A DNA stretch of 9,406 nucleotides from Candidatus Limimorpha equi (GCA_018065885.1 JAGHSL010000347.1:1-9406), one strand, 5' to 3'. Counted from the stretch's first letter, positions 1-6,649 are shown. Notes: generated by a model from the letters alone, not told the origin. A program made the numbers and translations.

Positions 1-208
1 TCATCTGCTTGCGCAGCATGAGCGCCACCTTGCACACATTGAGAGAATGTTCGGCCAGTCCGCCGGCCTCGTTGAGATGAAACTTGGTTGAAGCAGGAGC
101 CTCAAAGAACCCCAGTTCTTCCAATCCATCAATGACATCTTCGATGTATTCGCGTTTGGTTGATTTCAACAACCTGACGATTTCGTCTTTGATTTGAGTG
201 TTTGTCAT
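1..208 (-). CDS. HD-domain protein, N-terminal 69 residues (partial)
   Basis: Reading leftward from the ATG at 208-206, an open frame of 69 codons runs off the left edge, so the 3' part of the gene is missing. In-frame TAA TAA stops lie shortly upstream of the ATG, which fixes the start. The peptide opens with a charged helical segment, followed by GFFEAPAS, FHLNEAGGLAEHS and LNVCKVALMLRKQM. The GGLxEHSLNV pattern, with His54, is typical of the first metal-binding histidine region of small Bacteroidales HD-superfamily proteins (metal-dependent phosphohydrolase fold). The defining HD dipeptide would lie outside the window, so the fold is likely but catalysis and substrate are unknown. The gene is divergent from the regulator at 572 and is probably unrelated to the two tandem modules. 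Confidence 0.75.
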   Translation of the reverse strand, partial: MTNTQIKDEIVRLLKSTKREYIEDVIDGLEELGFFEAPASTKFHLNEAGGLAEHSLNVCKVALMLRKQM

Positions 209-336
209 AAGATTTGATTATTAGTGTTTTAAATTAAGATATTCGTAATTTCTATTGATCCTTACTTCGACATAAACATTTTCCACGTTGTAGTTTTTCG
301 TTTGCTTTCATATTCCTCATTCATGTTTTATCAGTG

Positions 337-344
337 CAAAGATA
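337..344 (-). promoter_or_regulatory. Possible -7 element for the HD-domain gene
   Basis: The minus strand reads TATCTTTGCAC here, matching the Bacteroidota -7 consensus TAnnTTTG. A near copy (CATCTTTGCAC) lies 21 bp further upstream, with the + strand decamer GTGCAAAGAT at 334-343 and 355-364. No clear TTG lies at the expected 19-20 bp, and the resulting leader to the ATG at 208 would be about 120 nt. This is a tentative call. Confidence 0.35.
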
Positions 345-369
345 ATGCTTTTATGTGCAAAGATGTACA

Positions 370-447
370 TAAGTTTGTATTTCAAACAACATATCCAAAG
401 TCTGTTGTTTTCAGAGGATTGGACTGATTTAGCCAATCCATCTTTTT
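370..447 (+). ncRNA. Candidate small two-hairpin RNA with terminator
   Basis: Three elements line up in the otherwise empty gap between the HD gene and the first regulator. TAAGTTTG at 370-377 fits TAnnTTTG. A perfect 8-bp inverted repeat (384-391 with 403-410, 11-nt loop) follows. Then comes a 7-bp perfect stem (GGATTGG 416-422 with CCAATCC 433-439) followed by TCTTTTT at 441-447, which resembles an intrinsic terminator. A start about six bases after the -7 box would make an RNA of roughly 65 nt, almost all of it hairpin. No good -33 TTG is visible and no known RNA family is recognised. It could instead be fortuitous structure in AT-rich DNA, or a terminator for transcription from elsewhere. 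Confidence 0.3.
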
Positions 448-494
448 GAGGCTGCGCTCAGACACAATGTTTGGGACAGTATCAATCCATAATC

Positions 495-522
495 TTGAAA
501 TAACAAAAAAGTGCTATTTTTG
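495..522 (+). promoter_or_regulatory. Promoter of the module A regulator
   Basis: TTG at 495-497, a 17-bp spacer and TATTTTTG at 515-522 fit the Bacteroidota -33/-7 promoter, with a slightly short spacer. Transcription would start near 528-530, giving a leader of about 42 nt. The -7 box sits inside an interrupted palindrome, AAGTGC (509-514) and GCACTT (525-530), which could be an operator. The region from 503 onward is identical to that upstream of the module B regulator. Confidence 0.65.
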
Positions 523-601
523 CGGCACTTAAACTAATTCTCACAAAAGAAGAACAACCGGATGTGATTCTATGAAAAGATTACTCCTTATAATAATAAT
601 C
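503..601 (+). repeat. 99-bp perfect direct repeat, copy 1
   Basis: Positions 503-601 are identical base for base to 4691-4789 (offset 4188). The block begins between the -33 and -7 elements of the regulator promoter. It covers the -7 box, the whole 5' UTR, the ATG and the first ten codons. Mismatches occur at both flanks (502/4690 and 602/4790), and the coding sequence beyond diverges quickly. Confidence 0.95.
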
Positions 602-2263
602 CTCCTCATTGGCATTTCGGGCTGGGCGCAAGATGATGAGTTCCGTATGCCGGATAGTTTAGTGACGAAGCTGAAGGAATTCCGCAAGGCCGATGAAAAC
701 CGTGTTAAGGCTTTGGATGCCTGTATTATGTTCTGTCACGAAAAGCACCACATAACTGAGGCAGAATCCTATATCAACGAATTGGAACAATTGACTGCCA
801 ATCTGAAAGATAATTACTGGATTGCTTTAACCAAATACTACAAAGGAATATGCGACTTTGAAAACTATGATTACCCTTCTTCGCTATCAAATCTGAACGA
901 ATCGCTGAGGTTAGCAGAAACCTTTCATGAAACCGAGCAGATACAATTGCTGTTATCAAGGATTTACTTAGCCAGAAGTGGTTATTATGCTCATTTCAAC
1001 ATGTTCCCTGAATGTTATGAGAATATCGAAAATGGCTTGAATGCAGCAGAGAACTATGACTTTGGGGCTATAGAGAACAGTCTCCTGTCGAACAAGGGTA
1101 TCCTTTTGATGAAAATGAGCAAGTTTAATGATGCAATAAAATACTTTAAAGAACTTTACAAGAAGAATTCCGATAATGATCTGCTTAAATTTATTGCCAC
1201 TTCATATTCGCAATTAAAGGAATTCGATTCAACAAATTATTATGCCAACCTGTCAATAGTTAAGGCATCGACAAGTAAAGACACGGTTGAGGCCTATAAC
1301 ACAATAGGAATAAATTATTTGAACCAAGGGGAGTTTCAGGAATCCGAATGGTGGTTTAATAAATCTTTGGCAATTTTGGAAAAATCTTATGATAAATCTT
1401 TGGCGGGGAACACCTTCTTGTGTCTGTCCTATTGCTCCGACGGAAATGATGATTATGACAGAGCCATAAGATACACCGATTCTGTCATTAAAATAGCCGA
1501 TGAAACGGAAGACATCGAACTGAAATGGCTTGCCATGAAACACAGAGTAAATGTCTTAGAAAACATGCATGACTTTGAAGGTGAAATCAGAAGCATGAGA
1601 GAGTTCATGGCTCTGTCGGACACAATTAATGAAAGGAATAACATAGAGAAACTTACCACTCTCCAAAACCGGCATGAAGCGGAAGCGCGAGAGCAACAGT
1701 ATGCTTCCGAACAGGCTTTGTTGAGGCAAAGGCAAAATTTCATCATCATCATTTCTTCCATTATCGTTGTTTTCGCCATTATGTTTGCGGTGATGGTTTG
1801 GGCAAACAAGAAACGCAAGGAGAGATACCTTCAGGCGGAACTGGATTCCCTAAACCGTGAAATCACTTCCAAAGCCATGGAGCAGATGCAGGTTAATGAA
1901 GTGCTGAACGAGGCCGTGACCTCTTTGACGCATCATGTCAATAATCCCCAAAATAACGACATTAATACGACGATACGTCAATTGGAAGGCATGATTGACG
2001 ACAATTCACATAAGGATTTCGATTATTATTTTGTACAGGTTCATCCTGATTTCTACAATAAGCTTTTGGCTGATTTTCCGAATCTGACACCGAACGAATT
2101 GCGCCTTTGCGCTTTCATAAAAGCCAATCTGAATGTCAAAGATGTGGCGAAGCTTAACGGCGTGAGCGTGGATAGTGTGAAAACCGCCCGCAGTCGTCTG
2201 AGAAAAAAACTTGGCATAGAGGATCCAAATGCTTCGTTTGTTCAATTCCTTTCAAAGTATTGA
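572..2263 (+). CDS. Membrane-spanning TPR / LuxR-type HTH regulator (module A)
   Basis: This 563-residue protein is probably a one-component transcriptional regulator. Residues 1-20 form a signal peptide ending WAQ. Residues about 80-350 are helical TPR-like repeats, clearest at 170-197, 240-270 and 280-310, expected in the periplasm. A charged helix (352-388) leads to one transmembrane segment (about 390-411) followed by the basic KKRKER stretch, which places the C-terminus in the cytoplasm. A short coiled coil (about 415-450) precedes a LuxR/GerE-like helix-turn-helix (about 505-549), with LTPNELRLCAF, a recognition helix VSVDSVKTARSRLRKKL and the end FLSKY. There is no receiver or kinase domain. 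The start is fixed by the promoter about 50 bp upstream and by identity with the module B paralog. The gene lies 157 bp before a secreted T9SS protein that it may regulate. Its ligand is unknown. Confidence 0.85.
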   Translation: MKRLLLIIIILLIGISGWAQDDEFRMPDSLVTKLKEFRKADENRVKALDACIMFCHEKHHITEAESYINELEQLTANLKDNYWIALTKYYKGICDFENYDYPSSLSNLNESLRLAETFHETEQIQLLLSRIYLARSGYYAHFNMFPECYENIENGLNAAENYDFGAIENSLLSNKGILLMKMSKFNDAIKYFKELYKKNSDNDLLKFIATSYSQLKEFDSTNYYANLSIVKASTSKDTVEAYNTIGINYLNQGEFQESEWWFNKSLAILEKSYDKSLAGNTFLCLSYCSDGNDDYDRAIRYTDSVIKIADETEDIELKWLAMKHRVNVLENMHDFEGEIRSMREFMALSDTINERNNIEKLTTLQNRHEAEAREQQYASEQALLRQRQNFIIIISSIIVVFAIMFAVMVWANKKRKERYLQAELDSLNREITSKAMEQMQVNEVLNEAVTSLTHHVNNPQNNDINTTIRQLEGMIDDNSHKDFDYYFVQVHPDFYNKLLADFPNLTPNELRLCAFIKANLNVKDVAKLNGVSVDSVKTARSRLRKKLGIEDPNASFVQFLSKY

Positions 2264-2283
2264 TAAATAATGGAATAGATGGC

Positions 2284-2343
2284 AATGTCACCTAATGTAC
2301 ACCTGGTGTTTTGCCGATGTCACCATTTGACATTAGGTGTTTT
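2284..2343 (+). promoter_or_regulatory. Repeat-rich element between regulator and cargo (operator and/or terminator), module A
   Basis: A perfect 10-bp inverted repeat, CACCTAATGT (2289-2298) and ACATTAGGTG (2330-2339), is followed by TTTT, so it could end the regulator transcript despite a 31-nt loop. Inside it lies a small palindrome, ACACCTGGTGT (2299-2309). Three direct half-sites are present: ACCT at 2290 and 2301, and ACCA at 2322. They lie 77, 66 and 45 bp upstream of the cargo -7 box. The half-site arrangement is repeated before the module B cargo gene, which favours an operator role. Both functions are inferred. Confidence 0.5.
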
Positions 2344-2344
2344 C

Positions 2345-2374
2345 TTGACATGTTATGACAATAAAGTAGTTTTG
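2345..2374 (+). promoter_or_regulatory. Promoter of the module A secreted protein
   Basis: TTG at 2345-2347 (within TTGACA), a 19-bp spacer and TAGTTTTG at 2367-2374 match the Bacteroidota consensus very well. The predicted transcription start is near 2380. The last base of the -7 box is 47 bp before the ATG at 2421. The same distance separates the -7 box and ATG of the module B cargo gene, which supports both promoters and both start codons. Confidence 0.7.
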
Positions 2375-2420
2375 CTGAATTATTGTGAAAACAAGTATGT
2401 TTAACTTAAAATTCATCAAA

Positions 2421-4556
2421 ATGAAAAAATCTTATTTATTACTGGCAGTCATGCTGACAGTCTTAGGAATGCAAGGCGCAAAGGCGCAAAGCAAGATCAC
2501 AATGAACAATGGCGCCAATTGCCAACGGACAATTCAAGTTTCTGAGGACCGGAAACTAAGGAAACTGTCTGATAACATGATTTCGGTTTCGCCGGCAAAC
2601 GCAAAGCGCGTCGTTTCCGAAGCCAAAGAGACGCACACGCTTCAAATTCAGCCGGAAGGCGACTGGATGCAGATAATCGTATACGATGGAGCTAATTATT
2701 TGGAAGAATTCTACATGTGGGATGGCGATTTCTATTCAAACGTAATTCCAGAAGGCGTTTATGACATTTTGGTAACTAACGGTTTCAATCTTTTCTACAA
2801 CATCGAAAACCTGACCGTTGATGCCGACATTACATTGAATCCCAACATGGAAGATGCTAAATTCGGAGTCACTTTCCATGGAACAGATGAAAATGGCACC
2901 AATCTGACCGAAATCAATGCCGTTGAAGACACGCCTGCCTTTACATTGTATTTCGTATGGGACAATCTCTATATGTTTTGCTCAAATTACGGCATGGGTA
3001 CTTCTTTTGAAGAAACAGTGCCTGTTTTCTACACAAACGACTACACGGAAAGCTGTCTGCGTGTTGATGCCAATTATGCCACACAAGACCAAAAGGTTTA
3101 TCACCTTATTAGCCCTGAAATAACCGAAGTGCACGAAAACATTGACATCAATATTGATGGAAAGGATTTGTATTCATTCGACAGTTATTTTAATCTCAAG
3201 ACCGACAATGTTCCATTTTTCGGAATAAGTTCGTTTTTAACATATGCCGGTTCCTTCATGTTATCCGATGTTTGGAACCGTAATTTGCTTTTCAATTCCG
3301 GAAGTCCTATTACTACTCTCACCAATGCAAAAGTAACTGATCCGGTGACTTCTTTGGATGACCGTCAGGTGAACTTTGAAGTTCTCGGTATGGTCTATAG
3401 GTCACACAGCTGGACAAGTGATTTACACGACCAAATCTATTCAACGCCTATGGCTATGGATGCTAATGGCATGATGAGTTGGGAACCTTTCGACAGAGAC
3501 CCGTTGTTTACATTTACAAGTTATCCACCATTAAGAACAGCAACCCAAATTACAAGCAAGTCGAACATTAGCGACAATCATTATTTTGGATATAGAGCAC
3601 CAGTTATTTTTTATAACGCATCATCGCAATCCGCTTCATCTGGTAGCGGCAGCACTTGCATTTCAGGCAACATTTACCCAATAGGAGAGAACGGTTGTAT
3701 CAGATTTTGCGACCAAGACCGTGCCGTCAGCGTCACACTGAATGGCCAGGAAATATTCAACGACAGCATTTGCAAAAGCGTTTATCTTCCCGTAGATGCA
3801 GAGGGGGTCGTGGAAATGAACCTTATTGACGATAATGTTTTCTACGATGGCATTAATATGGTGAACCAAGCCCAAATGACTTTTGACCTTAGCAAGGACG
3901 ACATCTGGGCACCTACCATGACTTTGTTGCAAGTCCTCGATGCCAATGGAAATGAAAATATCATCATTGAAGATTTGGAAGGTGCGAAGATTCGCTTTGG
4001 AGCTTGCGATTACAGTTTGAATCCATCCCCATGGTATTTCCCATATCAGGGGAAGCCTTTCGTTGAAGCGTTCTTTTCAATTCACGAAAATGATTTCTAC
4101 CCATTGTCATTTACCGAAGACGAAGCTTTATTTGACGAATCCATTGGCCATGTTTTTGAAATAGACTTGTCACAATTGCAAGGCATCGCCAACGGCAAAT
4201 GGGTGTCGGTAGGTTTTATGGTAACTGACCAAGCTGGAAATTCTCAGATTCAAGTGCTTTCCCCGTTATTCTTTGCTGGCAGTTACACTGCTGTTGGTGA
4301 GGACACCGCCACCACTTCCAACGTTTATCCAAACCCATTCCAGACTTCATTCACGGTCAACGCCGTCAATCCTGTCAGCGGCAAAGCCGTGGTGAATGTC
4401 TACAACGTGCTGGGTGAAAACGTCTATACGAAGGCCATGAATTGCAACGAGACTACCGAGTTCGTCATCGATGGCAGCAGCCTCAACGCTGGCATCTACT
4501 TCTACAGCATCGCTACTGAAAATGGTACACTGCAAGGCAGAATCGTGAAAGAGTAA
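2421..4556 (+). CDS. Secreted T9SS type A sorting-domain protein, unknown function (module A cargo)
   Basis: The product is 711 residues from the ATG at 2421. An in-frame GTG at 2385 would add 12 residues ahead of the signal peptide and sits almost on the predicted transcription start, so it is unlikely. Residues 1-23 form a signal peptide ending AKAQ. Residues about 70-600 are mainly predicted beta strands with several cysteines. Segments shared with the module B paralog include HTLQIQPEGDW, YFGYRAPVIFY (near 387), NGCIRF (near 424), APTMTLLQVLDANG (near 497) and VTDQAGNSQIQ (near 600). Residues about 625-711 are a T9SS type A sorting domain with VYPNPF, VYNVLGENVY, LNAGIYFYSI and the end GRIVKE. 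In this system the domain directs export across the outer membrane and is usually removed. I recognise no catalytic motif, so adhesin, enzyme and surface structural roles all remain open. Confidence 0.85.
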   Translation: MKKSYLLLAVMLTVLGMQGAKAQSKITMNNGANCQRTIQVSEDRKLRKLSDNMISVSPANAKRVVSEAKETHTLQIQPEGDWMQIIVYDGANYLEEFYMWDGDFYSNVIPEGVYDILVTNGFNLFYNIENLTVDADITLNPNMEDAKFGVTFHGTDENGTNLTEINAVEDTPAFTLYFVWDNLYMFCSNYGMGTSFEETVPVFYTNDYTESCLRVDANYATQDQKVYHLISPEITEVHENIDINIDGKDLYSFDSYFNLKTDNVPFFGISSFLTYAGSFMLSDVWNRNLLFNSGSPITTLTNAKVTDPVTSLDDRQVNFEVLGMVYRSHSWTSDLHDQIYSTPMAMDANGMMSWEPFDRDPLFTFTSYPPLRTATQITSKSNISDNHYFGYRAPVIFYNASSQSASSGSGSTCISGNIYPIGENGCIRFCDQDRAVSVTLNGQEIFNDSICKSVYLPVDAEGVVEMNLIDDNVFYDGINMVNQAQMTFDLSKDDIWAPTMTLLQVLDANGNENIIIEDLEGAKIRFGACDYSLNPSPWYFPYQGKPFVEAFFSIHENDFYPLSFTEDEALFDESIGHVFEIDLSQLQGIANGKWVSVGFMVTDQAGNSQIQVLSPLFFAGSYTAVGEDTATTSNVYPNPFQTSFTVNAVNPVSGKAVVNVYNVLGENVYTKAMNCNETTEFVIDGSSLNAGIYFYSIATENGTLQGRIVKE
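4466..4522 (+). repeat. 57-bp perfect direct repeat in the sorting domain, copy 1
   Basis: Positions 4466-4522 are identical to 8785-8841 (offset 4319). The block encodes the IDGSSLNAGIYFYSIATE part of the T9SS sorting domain and is identical even at synonymous positions. The sequences on both sides of it differ at many third codon positions. Confidence 0.9.
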
Positions 4557-4604
4557 AAACTAACTGCGCGTTTCTATGACGCCATGACATTTTTTGTTTT
4601 TGGA

Positions 4605-4633
4605 AAAGGCGGCTCAACGAGTCGCCTTTATTC
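4605..4633 (+). terminator. Intrinsic terminator after the module A cargo gene
   Basis: AAAGGCGGCTC (4605-4615) pairs with GAGTCGCCTTT (4619-4629) in an 11-bp stem with one G-U pair and a 3-base AAC loop, followed by the T-rich TTTATT. It lies 48 bp after the stop codon and closes module A. Confidence 0.85.
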
Positions 4634-4690
4634 GTGTTATGTGATTTTCCCTTCCATCCAGGTGGCTTCCCGCATCTTTTTTCTTACATG

Positions 4691-4789
4691 ACAAAAAAGT
4701 GCTATTTTTGCGGCACTTAAACTAATTCTCACAAAAGAAGAACAACCGGATGTGATTCTATGAAAAGATTACTCCTTATAATAATAATC
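4691..4789 (+). repeat. 99-bp perfect direct repeat, copy 2
   Basis: This block is identical to 503-601. It carries the -7 box, the 5' UTR and the first ten codons of the module B regulator. The -33 region upstream is not part of the repeat and differs from copy 1. Confidence 0.95.
4703..4710 (+). promoter_or_regulatory. -7 element of the module B regulator promoter
   Basis: TATTTTTG matches TAnnTTTG exactly and is flanked by AAGTGC (4697-4702) and GCACTT (4713-4718), as in module A. The TTG found 17 bp upstream in module A is CTT here (4683-4685), so the -33 element is weak or different. The two copies may therefore differ in promoter strength although their leaders are identical. Confidence 0.6.
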
Positions 4790-6502
4790 ATCTTACTCGG
4801 CTCTCCATGCTGGGCACAAGAGGACGCTTCCATACTGCCTGACTCACTGACGAGCCGACTGAAGGAATTCCGACAAAACGATGACAAACGAGCACAAATC
4901 CTCATCGACCTCATCGAATATTGTTTTGATCATCGGCAACACGAAGCCACTCTGCCTTACATCAAGGAATTACGCAACCTAAAATACTACACCGAAGGTG
5001 ATTATTATCAAATCGCTTTATGTGATTATTATTATGCTTGCTATCTTGGCAAAACCGATCCAAGGGAGGCACTTCAATGGGCTGACAAATCACTTGAGTC
5101 ATTAAAGAATGCTGTGGAAAACAGAGACACTTGTAAATTGTATGCCAGAATTAAATTGGCAAAAAGCGGCTGCCTTGTTCTGCTCAATCTTTTGCCTGAA
5201 GCATACAACAACATACAAGAGGGAATCGAAACGGCTGAAAAGATAACTGACAGCATTCTTTTGGGAAAACTATACAACAACATTGGCTTAATGTATTTAA
5301 ATGCCAAACGAATACAAGAATCCTTCAGTTGCTTTCACAACTCACTTAGGAATCTACCTAACAACTTTGATGCTCTATATAATCTATGTGTTGCACATAG
5401 TTTTGCTAAAGAATTGGATTCCACCTATCAGTATTATGACTCTGCTTATTTCTATAAGGAACATCTTCTTGCGGCTGCTAGAAATAGGCAAGATACTACT
5501 GCAACCTATTATCGCATAGGTTGTATGAAAAGCTTCGAGAAGAATTATGATGAAGCGATTCAAATCCTCTTGCTAGCATACGAAAACATGCGAGAAAATG
5601 AAGACATAGAACCATTCAGTCTTGATTTTTATAATATGTGGGGTACGCTTAGAGAGCTTTCACTTATTACACTTGACATGGGATATTTTGACCAGGCCCT
5701 AGAATTCATTGATAGAGCCATTCAAATGGCTGATACGGACAACCATATTGATGCCTTAGCCTATTGCTATGGAATCAAAAGCGATATATTGAGTCATAAA
5801 GGTGATTATAAAGCCGCTTACGAATATTCCAAAAAGCAGCAAGAATGTATAGACAAACTTAATCAATTGCAAGACACGGAAAAACTGTCGCAATATGAAC
5901 GTGATTTGTTGTTAAGGGAATCAGAGGAACAACTACGTTACGAAAAATTCAAAGCGATACAAAAACAGCACACTACATGGATTGTAGCAGGACTTTTGGT
6001 ATTTTTCAGCACACTTTTTGCAATTCTGTTGGTTTTGTTCAATCGCAAGCGTCGCAAAATGTTAGAACTGGAATTGAATGCCCAACACCGTGAAATGACT
6101 TCAAAGGCATTGAATCAGATGCATGTCAATGAAGTGCTTGGTGATGTGGTGGATAAACTGAGTAAAATTCAAGATTCACCCAATGGGGAAAGCGCAAGTC
6201 TTTCCGCCACCATACACGACTTGAAAGAAATGGTCGATGACGGGTCGAAAAAAGATTTCGACTATTATTTTGTGCAGGTGCATCCCGATTTTTACAAGCA
6301 TCTTTCCGCTGACTTTCCTGACTTAACTCCAAACGACTTGCGCCTATGCGCCTTTGTCGTTGCGAAACTCAATATTAAGGAAATTGCCGATCTCAACAAC
6401 ATGAGCGCCGATAGTGTAAAGAATTCACGTAGTCGCTTGCGTAAAAAATTGGGCTTGACCGACCCCAACGCCTCTTTGTTAGCATTTCTTTCAAAGTATT
6501 GA
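4760..6502 (+). CDS. Membrane-spanning TPR / LuxR-type HTH regulator (module B)
   Basis: This 580-residue paralog of the regulator at 572 has the same architecture. It has a signal peptide (1-20, ending WAQ; Cys17 is not in a proper lipobox), TPR-like helical repeats (about 85-365, clearest at 170-197, 249-275 and 300-325) and a charged helix (about 370-402). One transmembrane segment (about 406-427) is followed by NRKRRK. After a coiled coil (about 430-465) comes a C-terminal LuxR/GerE-like helix-turn-helix (about 522-566). The last 85 residues match the module A copy at about 62 positions, while the sensor region is far more diverged. The recognition helix reads MSADSVKNSRSRLRKKL, differing from module A mainly near its start. 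It is 147 bp upstream of the second T9SS protein, its likely target or functional partner. The diverged sensor suggests the two regulators respond to different signals. Confidence 0.85.
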   Translation: MKRLLLIIIIILLGSPCWAQEDASILPDSLTSRLKEFRQNDDKRAQILIDLIEYCFDHRQHEATLPYIKELRNLKYYTEGDYYQIALCDYYYACYLGKTDPREALQWADKSLESLKNAVENRDTCKLYARIKLAKSGCLVLLNLLPEAYNNIQEGIETAEKITDSILLGKLYNNIGLMYLNAKRIQESFSCFHNSLRNLPNNFDALYNLCVAHSFAKELDSTYQYYDSAYFYKEHLLAAARNRQDTTATYYRIGCMKSFEKNYDEAIQILLLAYENMRENEDIEPFSLDFYNMWGTLRELSLITLDMGYFDQALEFIDRAIQMADTDNHIDALAYCYGIKSDILSHKGDYKAAYEYSKKQQECIDKLNQLQDTEKLSQYERDLLLRESEEQLRYEKFKAIQKQHTTWIVAGLLVFFSTLFAILLVLFNRKRRKMLELELNAQHREMTSKALNQMHVNEVLGDVVDKLSKIQDSPNGESASLSATIHDLKEMVDDGSKKDFDYYFVQVHPDFYKHLSADFPDLTPNDLRLCAFVVAKLNIKEIADLNNMSADSVKNSRSRLRKKLGLTDPNASLLAFLSKY

Positions 6503-6509
6503 TAATCAG

Positions 6510-6554
6510 TAGGTGTTACCTAATTGTTACCTGTTTTTTTTTGACCTATTACCT
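6510..6554 (+). promoter_or_regulatory. Direct-repeat element between regulator and cargo (operator and possible weak terminator), module B
   Basis: GTTACCT occurs at 6515-6521 and 6526-6532, exactly 11 bp apart, and ATTACCT occurs at 6548-6554, two further turns away. A fourth ACCT (TTGACCT, 6541-6547) is off this phase. The three in-phase sites lie 78, 67 and 45 bp upstream of the cargo -7 box, almost as in module A. A small hairpin (TAGGT 6510-6514 with ACCTA 6518-6522) precedes a run of nine Ts at 6534-6542, which could be a weak terminator for the regulator gene. Confidence 0.5.
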
Positions 6555-6571
6555 TTTGAAGCCGTGAGATT

Positions 6572-6603
6572 TTTGCCGCTTTTTTCATATCATAGTAATT
6601 TTG
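6572..6603 (+). promoter_or_regulatory. Promoter of the module B secreted protein
   Basis: TTTG at 6572-6575, a 20-bp spacer and TAATTTTG at 6596-6603 match the Bacteroidota consensus. The -7 box ends 47 bp before the ATG at 6650, the same as in module A. The nonamer TTTTGCCGC appears at both the -33 (6571-6579) and -7 (6599-6607) positions, so a second, weaker start from the upstream copy is possible. Confidence 0.7.
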
Positions 6604-6649
6604 CCGCATCTTTCAAATAATAAGATGTACAACTAAAATCATTATCGAA

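Noticed and set aside
262..324. 20-codon minus-strand ORF in the leader of the HD-domain gene
   Set aside because: It has no ribosome-binding site, no conservation evidence and low-complexity composition. An ORF of this length is expected by chance.
562..567. ATGTGA start-stop element just upstream of the regulator start (also at 4750-4755)
   Set aside because: It is a single codon followed by a stop. It is conserved only because it lies in the 99-bp repeat, and nothing else suggests a translated leader.
2385..2420. In-frame GTG start that would lengthen the module A cargo protein by 12 residues
   Set aside because: It lies within a few bases of the predicted transcription start and would put a polar stretch ahead of a normal signal peptide. 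The ATG at 2421 has the same 47-bp distance to the -7 box as in the paralog.
3663..3932. Minus-strand ORFs inside the cargo and regulator genes, for example 3663-3932 and 6590-6877
   Set aside because: They are antisense shadows of well-supported genes, with no promoter or recognisable protein features.
4808..4811. Possible lipoprotein cysteine in the module B regulator signal peptide
   Set aside because: The residues before Cys17 (GSP) do not form a lipobox, and the module A paralog has no cysteine there. The WAQ cleavage site is shared.
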